Positions 1-6,756 of a DNA stretch of 15,009 nt are shown here, in pieces. The stretch is from Archaeoglobaceae archaeon. Its GTDB lineage: Archaea > Halobacteriota > Archaeoglobi > Archaeoglobales > JdFR-42. The stretch is taken from NCBI GenBank assembly GCA_015523685.1, contig WAJW01000078.1:1-15009 (forward strand). The letters run 5' to 3'. Position numbers and translations under genes: made by a program. How positions within the stretch are numbered: the first letter of the stretch is position 1; every line of letters starts with the position of its first letter. A model generated the notes under the pieces. It made no database searches. It had not been told where the DNA came from and worked only from the letters and a program-made list of their open reading frames with translations.

Positions 1-300
1 GGCTTCTCCTGCTGATATCATGGTTGTGACCCCTCCATTCAGAGAGCTGTCAATGTAATCAAGGGTTTTCTGTCTTGGGGTGAAATCACCCAGAACCGGA
101 TGTACGTGAGAATCGATGAGTCCGGGGGAGAGAGTTGTACCTTTTGCGTCGATAAGCACATCAAAATCCCCATCCGAATCACTTTCGTAGCCCGTGAATT
201 CTATTTTCCCATCTTTTATAACAACACAGTCTCCTTCAGCAATTGGTCTGGTGATGTCTCCCGTGAGTATTGTCCCTATGTTGTGGATTTTTGTCCTCAT
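1..300 (-). CDS. Enamidase-like amidohydrolase (N-terminal 100 residues, runs off the left edge)
   Basis: This is the first 100 codons of a metal-dependent amidohydrolase; the rest lies beyond base 1. The translation shows the N-terminal beta-sandwich pattern of the superfamily (VVIKDGKI, about 26-33), then SPGLIDSHVH with the metal-binding HxH at His65 and His67, then GDFTPRQKTLDYI and GGVTTMISAGEA at the cut edge. From memory, the segments KNIG..SGDI, the APRQKT-type stretch and GGVTTMISAG match enamidase of nicotinate-fermenting Eubacterium barkeri, which opens a cyclic enamide to 2-formylglutarate and ammonia. Other amidohydrolases share the HxH motif, so the substrate is not proven. The start at 300 is chosen because GGTGAT (304-309) lies four bases upstream; an ATG at 306 is the alternative. 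It is transcribed divergently from the NrpR-like regulator gene, which suggests joint control. Confidence 0.8.
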   Translation of the reverse strand, partial: MRTKIHNIGTILTGDITRPIAEGDCVVIKDGKIEFTGYESDSDGDFDVLIDAKGTTLSPGLIDSHVHPVLGDFTPRQKTLDYIDSSLNGGVTTMISAGEA

Positions 301-340
301 TCTCATCACCGATACATGATTAACGACAGTCATCTATCAG

Positions 341-349
341 TTATAAAGA
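341..349 (-). promoter_or_regulatory. Putative TATA box of the amidohydrolase gene
   Basis: On the minus strand this reads TCTTTATAA/CTTTATAAC, a good archaeal TATA-like element. A transcript starting about 25 bases downstream (near 319) would have a leader of about 20 bases containing the GGTGAT ribosome binding site before the ATG at 300. It could also serve the plus strand (TTATAAAG), because the regulator gene reads the other way. The call rests on pattern and spacing only. Confidence 0.4.
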
Positions 350-383
350 TTATTAAGGGTTTCGAATTGCTCGGACAGATCAC

Positions 384-403
384 GGAAGTTTGTTCGATCT
401 TCC
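384..403. promoter_or_regulatory. Inverted repeat GGAAG-N10-CTTCC, candidate operator
   Basis: Perfect 5-base arms at 384-388 and 399-403 lie in the 172-base gap between the divergent amidohydrolase and NrpR-like regulator genes. Known NrpR operators in methanogens have the form GGAA-N6-TTCC. Here the same half-sites are present but the arms are further apart, so binding by the neighbouring regulator is only suggested. A TATA-like AATTATAAT (438-446) lies downstream, before the regulator start. Confidence 0.3.
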
Positions 404-472
404 ACTCATCAGAAGTCGATAACCACCATGCGAGGAAAAATTATAATAGTTGGAGGGGAGTAAGAGTCTCCG

Positions 473-1429
473 ATGCTCCTCACAGATGAGAAGGTCAGAC
501 ATACAATCCTGAGCGTTATCAAGGATGAATATGATCCCATCGGTTCCAGAAAACTCTCCGAAAAACTGGAAAATCTGGGAGTTGAGCTCAGTGAAGCGGC
601 CATAAGGTATCACCTCAGAATACTGGAAGAAAGAGGCTATATAAGAAAGGTTGGAAATTTTGGAAGGGTCATAACCGAAAAGGGTCTGAGAGAGCTCAGA
701 CGGGCTGGCGTTCATTACAGGGCTGGATCTTTCCTTGCAAAGAAGGAAGAGCAGATGTACAGATCCAACTTCAATCCGGATAAAGGAGATGGGAAGATAC
801 TGGTCAATATCTGCAAATTCGACAGAAGGTATCTTGATCAGATAGTTGACATATTCAGGGAATGCTATAAGTCGGGACTTGCTGTTTCGCCCCTCCTCAA
901 AATTATTGAGTCAGGCTCTTTTCTCTCTGAGAAAGAGGTCGGGCTGTATTATATCAGCGGGATCGCCATTGATGGAATGCTTCTGAGAAAGGGCCTGAGT
1001 ATACATCTTAAGTATGGAGGAGTGGTTGAATTCCAGAACCACACTCCCGCAAGGTTCATTGAGATGATCGGTTATGAAAGTTCATCCATAAGCTCCATTG
1101 AGCTGTTCTCCACAAAACCCTACTCCGTTCTTGAGGTTATAAGTTCAGGAACGGGAGAATGTCCCGCAACTTTCCGGGAGTTTCCCGGGATTGGATACGG
1201 TGAGGTTGAAAAAACGGTAAAAGCCCTGAAAAAATATGAGATTGGAGGATTTCTCAAAATCGGCAGGCCCAATCAGGAGGTTCTGGGTATTCCAGTTGGA
1301 GTTGGAATGTGCGGAATGGCAATAGTTACGTCATCGACTCCCTTAATGGTGGCGAGAGAAAGGGGCATCGAGGTTGAGATAGAAATAATGGCTGATGTCA
1401 TCGATTACTCAGCTCTTCAACTGTTGTAA
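473..1429 (+). CDS. NrpR-like transcriptional regulator (winged helix + single NrpR/DUF128 domain)
   Basis: The 318-residue protein has an N-terminal winged helix-turn-helix (about 5-75: ILSVIKDE, SRKLSEKL, AIRYHLRILEERGYI, ITEKG) followed by one NrpR/DUF128 effector domain (about 108-318) with GECPATFRE (228-236), the GVGMCGMAI stretch and a VARERGIEVE-type ending. Characterised NrpR proteins of methanogens repress nitrogen-assimilation genes and release DNA when 2-oxoglutarate binds. Many have two effector domains, split or fused; this one has a single domain. GGAGGGGAG (452-460) precedes the ATG and the frame is closed by a TAA at 461, so the start is secure. It sits between an amidohydrolase gene and a Liv transporter, so it is more likely a local catabolic regulator than a general nitrogen regulator. 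That role, and any effector resembling 2-oxoglutarate, are inferred. Confidence 0.85.
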   Translation: MLLTDEKVRHTILSVIKDEYDPIGSRKLSEKLENLGVELSEAAIRYHLRILEERGYIRKVGNFGRVITEKGLRELRRAGVHYRAGSFLAKKEEQMYRSNFNPDKGDGKILVNICKFDRRYLDQIVDIFRECYKSGLAVSPLLKIIESGSFLSEKEVGLYYISGIAIDGMLLRKGLSIHLKYGGVVEFQNHTPARFIEMIGYESSSISSIELFSTKPYSVLEVISSGTGECPATFREFPGIGYGEVEKTVKALKKYEIGGFLKIGRPNQEVLGIPVGVGMCGMAIVTSSTPLMVARERGIEVEIEIMADVIDYSALQLL

Positions 1430-1431
1430 AG

Positions 1432-1453
1432 TATTGGCAGGCATTTACCAATA
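1432..1453. promoter_or_regulatory. Palindrome TATTGG-N10-CCAATA upstream of the transporter operon, candidate operator
   Basis: Perfect 6-base arms (1432-1437 and 1448-1453) lie just after the regulator stop codon and just upstream of the TATA-like box of the binding-protein gene. The centre also reads GGCA-N6-TACC (1436-1449), one base off the GGTA-N6-TACC form reported for NrpR sites in Methanosarcina, from memory. Its position between the NrpR-like gene and the operon it could control makes it the best operator candidate on this side. Confidence 0.45.
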
Positions 1454-1472
1454 ATCACGTATCGATAGAAAT

Positions 1473-1480
1473 AAATATAT
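1473..1480 (+). promoter_or_regulatory. Putative TATA box of the liv binding-protein operon
   Basis: AAATATAT follows the palindrome by about 20 bases. Transcription would start near 1500-1502, at or just before the GGTGA ribosome binding site (1500-1504), giving a very short leader. An ATG at 1479 lies inside this box and is therefore unlikely to be the translation start. Confidence 0.45.
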
Positions 1481-1508
1481 GTTCAATCATTTACAATGCG
1501 GTGAAATC

Positions 1509-2816
1509 ATGAGGGGACAATGGGATATCACAAGAAGGGATTTCCTGAAAGGTGTCGCCGTCGGCAGTTCGATTCTTGTTGGATCTTCACTGCTTGGATG
1601 CGCCGAGAAGAAGCCTGAAGAGACTCCCACCGCAACTCCCACAAAAGAGGAGAAGCCGAGTGGGAAGCCCATACGAATCGGTGGACAGTTCGAGATGACA
1701 GGCCTCCTCGCCACGTATGGATACTGGTATGACAAGGCTGTAAAGGCAGCCATAAACAAGGTGAACAGCGAGGGTGGTATTGCAGGAAGGCCTGTTGAAT
1801 ATGTTGGCCCTGAAGATACCCAGACAAAAGCGGACGTCGGTGCGGAGAAAATGAAAAAACTCGTCCTTGAAGATAATGTCGATTTCGTTCTTGGTTCCGT
1901 CCATTCAGGAATATGCATTGCAAGCGCACCAATTGCGGAGCAGTTCAACACCCTGTATTTCCCCACGGGAATGTCCCATTCCATAACAGCATCAAAGGGG
2001 AACAGACATGTTTTCAGATTGATCACCGAGGTGAGGCTTCAGGTTGAAGCTGCAGGGGACTGGGTGCTGGAGAACATCGGAAAGAAATGGGCGATTGCCT
2101 ATCTCGATTATGCATGGGGGCAATCTCATGACAAGTGGTTCACAAAGAAGGTGGAGGAGCATGGAGGAGAGGTTGCAGCTCACATTCCAATACCCCTTGA
2201 CGCAAAGGATCTCGTTCCCTATGTGAGCAAGATACCAGACAACGTTGAGGCAGTTTATTATGCAACTCTCGGCTCCAAAACAATCGGGTTCCTCAATACG
2301 TACAGGGATCTGGGTAAGGAGGCAGAACTGTTCAGCGTGATATGTGCTAATGACGGAATAGATACTGAACCTCTGAAGGATATAATAGAGGGTCAGTGGA
2401 TGCTTGAGTACATGCCAAGGAGGCTCGAAGGGCTTGACACACCGTACAACAGGGAGTTCAGAGAGGCATGTGGTGTTGATCCAGAGGGGAGAGAGATAGG
2501 AAACCCGAAGAATGTGATAGTTGGTTCTCACTACTGGGCTCATTATGAAACCGTGTTCCTTCTGAAAAAAGCCATTGAAGAGTCTGGATGGGAGAGCAAG
2601 GACGACAACATGGCTCTTATAGAAACACTGGAGGACATGAGGGTTAAGGAAGGTCCGGGATTCCCGCAGGGTCCAGCATACATGAGAAAGGAAGATCATC
2701 AGGCCTTCGTGAGGACATGGATGTCAAGGGTTGAGAACGGAAAGCTCGTGGTTAAAAAGGAGATTCCGCTGGAGGATTCAATATACCCACCTGAGATCGA
2801 CTACACGAAGATGTAG
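1509..2816 (+). CDS. livK: Branched-chain-amino-acid-type ABC transporter substrate-binding lipoprotein (Tat signal)
   Basis: This is the extracytoplasmic ligand-binding protein of a Liv/HAAT-family importer. The 435-residue product begins with a twin-arginine signal (TRRDFLKG, Arg9-Arg10), a hydrophobic stretch and a lipobox LLGC with Cys31, then a Thr/Pro/Lys linker (about 32-54). It should be exported folded and lipid-anchored. The mature part is a type I periplasmic-binding fold: IRIGGQFEMTG, NSEGGIAGRPVEYVG, then KKLVLEDNVDFVLGSVHSG and a C-terminal lobe. Ligands of this family include branched-chain amino acids, amides, urea and aromatic acids; the sequence alone does not decide. The start at 1509 fits GGTGA (1500-1504); the in-frame ATG at 1479 would overlap the TATA box and add ten residues ahead of the Tat motif. 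The permease genes follow 47 bases downstream. Confidence 0.9.
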   Translation: MRGQWDITRRDFLKGVAVGSSILVGSSLLGCAEKKPEETPTATPTKEEKPSGKPIRIGGQFEMTGLLATYGYWYDKAVKAAINKVNSEGGIAGRPVEYVGPEDTQTKADVGAEKMKKLVLEDNVDFVLGSVHSGICIASAPIAEQFNTLYFPTGMSHSITASKGNRHVFRLITEVRLQVEAAGDWVLENIGKKWAIAYLDYAWGQSHDKWFTKKVEEHGGEVAAHIPIPLDAKDLVPYVSKIPDNVEAVYYATLGSKTIGFLNTYRDLGKEAELFSVICANDGIDTEPLKDIIEGQWMLEYMPRRLEGLDTPYNREFREACGVDPEGREIGNPKNVIVGSHYWAHYETVFLLKKAIEESGWESKDDNMALIETLEDMRVKEGPGFPQGPAYMRKEDHQAFVRTWMSRVENGKLVVKKEIPLEDSIYPPEIDYTKM

Positions 2817-2820
2817 CTGT

Positions 2821-2846
2821 AAAAAATTTCGAAATATTTTTTATTC
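2821..2846 (+). terminator. A-run / ATTTCGAAAT palindrome / T-run after livK, possible partial terminator
   Basis: Five bases after the binding-protein stop there is an A-run, the 10-base palindrome ATTTCGAAAT (2826-2835) and a T-rich run. T-rich tracts end transcription in archaea. A leaky stop here would give more binding protein than permease, a common need in such operons. It could equally be an AT-rich internal promoter for livH. Confidence 0.3.
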
Positions 2847-2863
2847 TTTAATTATTCTGGCTG

Positions 2864-3718
2864 ATGGTCATGATAGGTCAGATAGTAATAGGGGGACTTA
2901 ATGGAATTGTCTGGGGTCTGATTCTGGCCCTCATAACAATAGGCCTCACCTTGATTCTGAGCATGGACATACCGAATGTCGCTCATGGAGAGCTGTACAT
3001 GATAGGGGCTGTGATAGGATACTTTGCCATCGACTACCTCGGATTCTTCTGGATCGGGCTCCTTATCGCCATGTTCACCGTGGCACTGATAGGAATGGGA
3101 ATAGAAAGGGGAGTTTTGAGGACCATTGAGAAAGACCCGATAAGGATACTCATCGCAACTTTCGGTCTGATATTCGTATTTCAGCATGTCGCTTTACTTA
3201 CTTTTGGTGGAGCTCCAAGGAGGATTGATCCACCAATGACCGCATCATTTTCAATCTTCGGTTTCCATTATCCATTGTATCGAATTTTTGTGGCCTTGAT
3301 CTCGGTTATTGTGCTTCTGGGTCTTTATCTGTTTCTGTACAGGACAAAATTCGGTCTCTGGATAAGGGCATCTACCCAGAATAGAGATATGGCCATGGCG
3401 ATGGGTATACCGGTGAATGCGATTTTCATGTGGACCTTCGCTCTCGGTGCCGCTCTTGCATCTGTCGGGGGAGTGCTCTCATCACCCATAATTGCAATTG
3501 AATACAGCATGGGTCTTGAGATGACCGTTCTGGCCTTCATAATTGTTATCATTGGGGGAATAGGTAGTCTCAAAGGCACACTGATAGGTGCCATACTCAT
3601 AGGTGAGCTGGAGGGGATCAGCAGTGCATTGCTCAACCCAACCATAGCCAGAATGATCTCCTTAATCGTTCTCGTCATTGTTCTGATTGCAAGACCAAGG
3701 GGGTTGTTCAGCAAATGA
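2864..3718 (+). CDS. livH: Liv-type ABC transporter permease LivH
   Basis: This is one of the two inner-membrane subunits that form the translocation path of a branched-chain-amino-acid-type importer. The 284-residue protein is almost entirely hydrophobic, with about eight membrane segments. It carries family hallmarks: GLILALITIGLTLILSM leading into PNVAHGELYMIGA near the N-terminus, and IIGGIGSLKGTLIGAILIGELEG toward the C-terminus, the region expected to contact the ATPases. The start is ATG 2864 or ATG 2870; neither has a strong ribosome binding site, so initiation may depend on readthrough from the gene before. The stop overlaps the start of livM by four bases (ATGA, 3715-3718), so the two permeases are probably translationally coupled. 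No ATPase gene follows on this strand. Confidence 0.92.
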   Translation: MVMIGQIVIGGLNGIVWGLILALITIGLTLILSMDIPNVAHGELYMIGAVIGYFAIDYLGFFWIGLLIAMFTVALIGMGIERGVLRTIEKDPIRILIATFGLIFVFQHVALLTFGGAPRRIDPPMTASFSIFGFHYPLYRIFVALISVIVLLGLYLFLYRTKFGLWIRASTQNRDMAMAMGIPVNAIFMWTFALGAALASVGGVLSSPIIAIEYSMGLEMTVLAFIIVIIGGIGSLKGTLIGAILIGELEGISSALLNPTIARMISLIVLVIVLIARPRGLFSK

Positions 3719-4680
3719 GAGAAAGGTACTATTACATCGGTTTTGTCATCGCAATCGCTGTTATAGCTCTTATACAGCCATTTCTGAACTATTTCTATAA
3801 GATTCTAGTTACCCAGATTCTCATATACAGCATATTTGCTATGGGATTCAACATTCTTTTCGGATACACCGGCGAGCTTAGCTTTGGACATGCAATTTTC
3901 TTTGGTCTCGGCGCGACGGTTGTCGGGCTGTGTGCTGATCACCTCTCCCTCGGATTCCTCACATCTATAGTTATTGCAACAATTGTGGCTCTCGGTGCGG
4001 CATGGCTCATAGGATTTTTTGCCATAAGGGTGACGGGACTGTATTTTGCCATCATAACCATAATTTTCTCCCAGATAATATACCTCGCAACACTGAACTG
4101 GAAATGGATTGCGGGAGGAGATGATGGATTTACCTTCAGGATACCGTCCTGGAAGATAATGGGTATGACCGTTTCATTTCACAACCTTCAGATCGCCTAC
4201 TATTTCGGGCTCCTGTTTTTTGTTCTGAGTTTTCTCCTCTATAAAAGGATAATAGACTCACCCTACGGGAAGGTGCTGAAATCAATCAGAGAGAATGAGG
4301 GCAGAGCATCTGTGGTGGGCTATAACGTTATGAGGCTCAAGCTGACATCATTTATAATTTCCGGAGGCTTTGGAGGTTTGAGTGGAGCCCTTTATGCAGC
4401 TCTCGTCTCTCATTACACCAGTGCAAACCTCTTCACAATTGCTGTATCCGGAAATCCGGTAATATGGACCCTTGTTGGTGGAGCGGGAACAGTTATCGGG
4501 CCTGTAATAGGTACGGGGATCATGGTGCTTTTCATTCATTTCATAAGTACAACCATCAGAGAGTACCTGATGTTGATCGGTATCCTGATTATCGTCGTCA
4601 TTGTGGCGACTCCAAGGGGTATAATGGGGTCTCTCATCACATACTACAGGAGGAAAACTGAAAATGAAGCTATGGCTTAG
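3715..4680 (+). CDS. livM: Liv-type ABC transporter permease LivM
   Basis: This is the second membrane subunit of the Liv-type importer, the partner of LivH. The 321-residue protein has about nine membrane segments and the LivM signature GYTGELSFGHAIFFGLGA near residue 50. A middle cytoplasmic stretch, YKRIIDSPYGKVLKSIREN followed by ASVVGYNVMRLKL, is the usual coupling-helix region of this subunit. The C-terminal GGAGTVIGPVIGT and TPRGIMG are also typical. The start overlaps the livH stop by four bases. It is the last plus-strand gene here; the matching ATPase genes are on the opposite strand about 640 bases further on, facing this operon. Confidence 0.92.
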   Translation: MRERYYYIGFVIAIAVIALIQPFLNYFYKILVTQILIYSIFAMGFNILFGYTGELSFGHAIFFGLGATVVGLCADHLSLGFLTSIVIATIVALGAAWLIGFFAIRVTGLYFAIITIIFSQIIYLATLNWKWIAGGDDGFTFRIPSWKIMGMTVSFHNLQIAYYFGLLFFVLSFLLYKRIIDSPYGKVLKSIRENEGRASVVGYNVMRLKLTSFIISGGFGGLSGALYAALVSHYTSANLFTIAVSGNPVIWTLVGGAGTVIGPVIGTGIMVLFIHFISTTIREYLMLIGILIIVVIVATPRGIMGSLITYYRRKTENEAMA

Positions 4681-4855
4681 CAGAATTCTAATGCTCTGAA
4701 TGGCCAAGTCCGGGATCCACCTTTCCGCTTGATAATAGTGAGCATAACCTTCAACAGATCTCCTCTGTATCCAGAAAATTCAGAACGAACGCCACCTCTG
4801 TGCAGTATTCCGTATCATGTAATCAGTCTGTTAATATTTATTATGGTGCATAAAA

Positions 4856-5197
4856 TTATTCTTCTATCAACTCTTCAATCGCCTCTCTGCATGCTGAAAC
4901 TGCCTGACTACCTCCCGTCACGAAAATTACACGTATTGTCTCAATCAGTTCCTCTCTGGTGGCACCGTGATTTATTGCTCCTTTCAGTGCTGAAACCACG
5001 CATTCCTTGCAGTGCTTCTGAGCCCCAATTGCCATAACGAGCAGAAGTTTAAATTTAGCAGGCAATGCACCATCTTCCTGTATTATGCTTTCACAGAATT
5101 CGTAGAATTCTTTTGATTTTGGATCAAGCTGGGTTATCAACTTCATTATTCTCGGTGCAAAACCCATTTTACTTTCCACTTTCTCAACAACATCCAT
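4856..5197 (-). CDS. Carboxymuconolactone decarboxylase/AhpD-fold small protein
   Basis: The 113-residue all-helical protein contains a CxxC pair (Cys63, Cys66 in KHCKECVVSALKGAINHGAT) followed by His77, the hallmark of the AhpD/carboxymuconolactone-decarboxylase fold. Members work as alkylhydroperoxidase-type thiol redox proteins, as decarboxylases, or in unknown roles in catabolic clusters. The CxxC favours a thiol-redox chemistry, but a role tied to the surrounding degradation genes is possible. The start at 5197 has GGTGAT (5204-5209) ahead of it and its own TATA box, so it is a separate unit downstream of livF on the same strand. It converges on livM, with 175 bases between the two stops, in which I see no convincing gene. 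Confidence 0.85.
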   Translation of the reverse strand: MDVVEKVESKMGFAPRIMKLITQLDPKSKEFYEFCESIIQEDGALPAKFKLLLVMAIGAQKHCKECVVSALKGAINHGATREELIETIRVIFVTGGSQAVSACREAIEELIEE

Positions 5198-5225
5198 ATC
5201 AGCATCACCATTCCTTTCTCGAAAT

Positions 5226-5239
5226 GCAATTTGAATTGC
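5226..5239. promoter_or_regulatory. Palindrome GCAATT-TG-AATTGC between TATA box and start of the AhpD-like gene
   Basis: This is a perfect 6-2-6 inverted repeat placed immediately downstream of the TATA box (5242-5249) and upstream of the expected transcript start near 5220. A protein bound here would block polymerase recruitment, so it is a repressor-site candidate. The sequence differs from the palindromes at the other promoters in this window, which points to a different regulator. Confidence 0.4.
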
Positions 5240-5241
5240 GC

Positions 5242-5249
5242 ATATATAA
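5242..5249 (-). promoter_or_regulatory. TATA box of the AhpD-like gene
   Basis: The minus strand reads TTATATAT, a near-consensus archaeal TATA box. A start of transcription about 25 bases on (near 5220) leaves a leader of about 22 bases carrying GGTGAT before the ATG at 5197. Another inverted repeat, ATGAAT-N4-ATTCAT (5259-5274), lies about ten bases further upstream. Confidence 0.55.
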
Positions 5250-5299
5250 GCCTTGTCAATGAATTTATATTCATGGCCAATTGAAATTAAATATCTTTA

Positions 5300-5321
5300 A
5301 TATGATTTTAAAAAATGGGGA
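5300..5321 (-). terminator. T-rich tract after livF, possible terminator
   Basis: On the minus strand, right after the livF stop, the sequence reads CCCCATTTTTAAAATC, followed by AT-rich DNA. Archaeal termination often needs only such a T tract. The next gene on this strand has its own TATA box, which fits a transcript end here. Confidence 0.35.
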
Positions 5322-6017
5322 TCAGGTTTTAACCCCGAGATATCTCACGAGTATATCTGGATTCTCTTTCAACTCATCAGGCGAGCTCTGGTATTTTATC
5401 ATCCCCTTCTCCATTATATACACTCTGTCAACTGTTTCAAGGGCCATCTTTGCATTCTGTTCAACCAGGAGAACGCTCACACCCCTCTCATTTATCTCGT
5501 GGACAACCTCCTTTATCCGCGTAACCATGAGGGGCATAAGACCCTCTGTGGGTTCATCCATGAGTATGAGATCTGGCTCGAGCATCAGAGCTCTGGCAAT
5601 CGCAAGCATCTGCTGTTCTCCTCCACTGAGAGTTCCTGCGAGCTGTTCTTTCCTCTCCTCAAGTCTCGGAAATAGCTCGTAGATCTCTTTCAGCTTATCG
5701 GAGTTCTCTTCCTTGGCACCTACGATGAGATTCTCAAAAACGGTTAGTCCCGGAAATATCATTCTCCCCTGAGGAACGTAACCTATTCCCAGTCTTGCAA
5801 TCCTGTATGGCGGAAGCCCCGAGATATCCTTTCCATTGAATTCGATCAGTCCTTTTCTTTCCACAAGACCTATTATGGATTTTATCGTGGTCGTTTTTCC
5901 AACTCCATTTCTGCCGAGAATTCCCACCACTTCCCCCTCTCCAACCTCAAGGTTGACTCCATGGAGGACATGGGATTTCCCGTAAAAGGCATGAACATCT
6001 CTGAGAGTGAGCATCAT
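5322..6017 (-). CDS. livF: Liv-type ABC transporter ATP-binding protein LivF
   Basis: This is one of the two ATPase subunits that power the Liv-type importer on the cytoplasmic face. The 231-residue protein shows Walker A GRNGVGKT (35-42), a Q-loop at VPQGR (about 81-85), the signature LSGGEQQ (130-136) and Walker B LILMDEP (150-156). LVEQNA follows, in which Gln replaces the switch His, as is usual for LivF. The short form with TEGLMP after Walker B separates it from LivG. The ATG at 6017 overlaps the livG stop (ATGATG, sharing bases 6014-6016). An in-frame ATG at 6014 is equally possible and is better spaced from the GGGGGAGGA just upstream. It is the last gene of the ALDH-led operon. Confidence 0.93.
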   Translation of the reverse strand: MMLTLRDVHAFYGKSHVLHGVNLEVGEGEVVGILGRNGVGKTTTIKSIIGLVERKGLIEFNGKDISGLPPYRIARLGIGYVPQGRMIFPGLTVFENLIVGAKEENSDKLKEIYELFPRLEERKEQLAGTLSGGEQQMLAIARALMLEPDLILMDEPTEGLMPLMVTRIKEVVHEINERGVSVLLVEQNAKMALETVDRVYIMEKGMIKYQSSPDELKENPDILVRYLGVKT

Positions 6018-6751
6018 TCCTCCCCCAGATACGCTTTTATTACTTCCTTATCATGTGAAATCTCTTCTGGAGTTCCCTCGGCAATAACCTTTCCTGAATC
6101 AAATACAGTAACTTTTTCAGCCAGATTCATGACCACATCCATGTCGTGCTCGACGAGAATTATCGTCCTCTCTCCAGCCAGACTCTCTATGACCCCGCTC
6201 ATCTCCCTTGTCTCTTTCGGACTCAATCCGGCAACCGGCTCATCAAGAAGTAGCAGTTCGGGATCTGTTGCAAGGGCTATCCCTATCTCCAGCAGTCTCT
6301 GATCACCGTATGAGAGATTTGACGCAAGAACATCGGATTTATCCTTAAGATCTATGAGTTTCAGTATTTCCTCCGTTTTCTCCTCCACATCCCTGAGATT
6401 TGAATGATGGACGAGGGGATTCAAGCTTCCCCTTTTTGAATTCGCTGAAACCCATATGTTCTCATATACGGTCATCCCCGGAAAGATACTCGTTATCTGA
6501 AATGTTGTGGCAATTCCCTTTCTGGAAATTGCATGAGATGGAAGTGTGGTTATGTTTTCCCCCATGAAAAAGATCTCTCCATCGGTGGGCTTCAATCTTC
6601 CTGAAAGCATTGCGAGAAAAGTGCTCTTTCCCGCACCGTTCGGACCTATCAGGGCTCTCAATTCCCCCTGTTCAACCTGAAAGTTCACGCCATCTACTGC
6701 AGTTAATCCTCCAAATTTTTTTGTAAGGTTTTTCGTATAGAGTATGCTCAT
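6014..6751 (-). CDS. livG: Liv-type ABC transporter ATP-binding protein LivG
   Basis: This is the second ATPase subunit of the Liv-type importer. Counting from the ATG at 6751 the protein has 245 residues, with Walker A GPNGAGKST (36-44), Q-loop TFQ (83-85), signature LSYGDQR (146-152), Walker B LLLLDEP (166-172), AGLSPKE, and the switch His202 in VEHDMDVVM. The LivG-specific insertion between Walker A and the signature (KRGSLNPLVHHSNLRDVEE) is present. The start at 6751 is preferred because GGGGTGTGATC lies five bases ahead. A GTG at 6760, overlapping the stop of the gene before it, would add three residues. Livg and livF are adjacent, but the permeases and binding protein are on the opposite strand. 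Confidence 0.93.
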   Translation of the reverse strand: MSILYTKNLTKKFGGLTAVDGVNFQVEQGELRALIGPNGAGKSTFLAMLSGRLKPTDGEIFFMGENITTLPSHAISRKGIATTFQITSIFPGMTVYENIWVSANSKRGSLNPLVHHSNLRDVEEKTEEILKLIDLKDKSDVLASNLSYGDQRLLEIGIALATDPELLLLDEPVAGLSPKETREMSGVIESLAGERTIILVEHDMDVVMNLAEKVTVFDSGKVIAEGTPEEISHDKEVIKAYLGEE

Positions 6752-6756
6752 CCAGA

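Noticed and set aside
100..489. Plus-strand open frame of 129 codons over the amidohydrolase and the divergent gap
   Set aside because: It is antisense to the recognisable amidohydrolase N-terminus and runs into the regulator start; there is no family pattern in its translation.
1479..1508. Upstream ATG start for livK at 1479
   Set aside because: It lies inside the TATA-like box and would place ten extra residues before the Tat signal; the ATG at 1509 has a GGTGA site.
1992..2699. Long minus-strand open frame of 235 codons inside livK
   Set aside because: It is fully antisense to a clear ligand-binding protein with Tat signal and lipobox; its translation shows no domain and odd Cys/His content.
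4677..4820. Open minus-strand frame of about 45 codons between livM and the AhpD-like gene (contains SGYRGDLLKVMLTIIKRKGG)
   Set aside because: It has no ATG start before an internal Met, no ribosome binding site, and its end lies inside livM. It reads protein-like and could be a gene remnant, but the length is within chance and I recognise no family.
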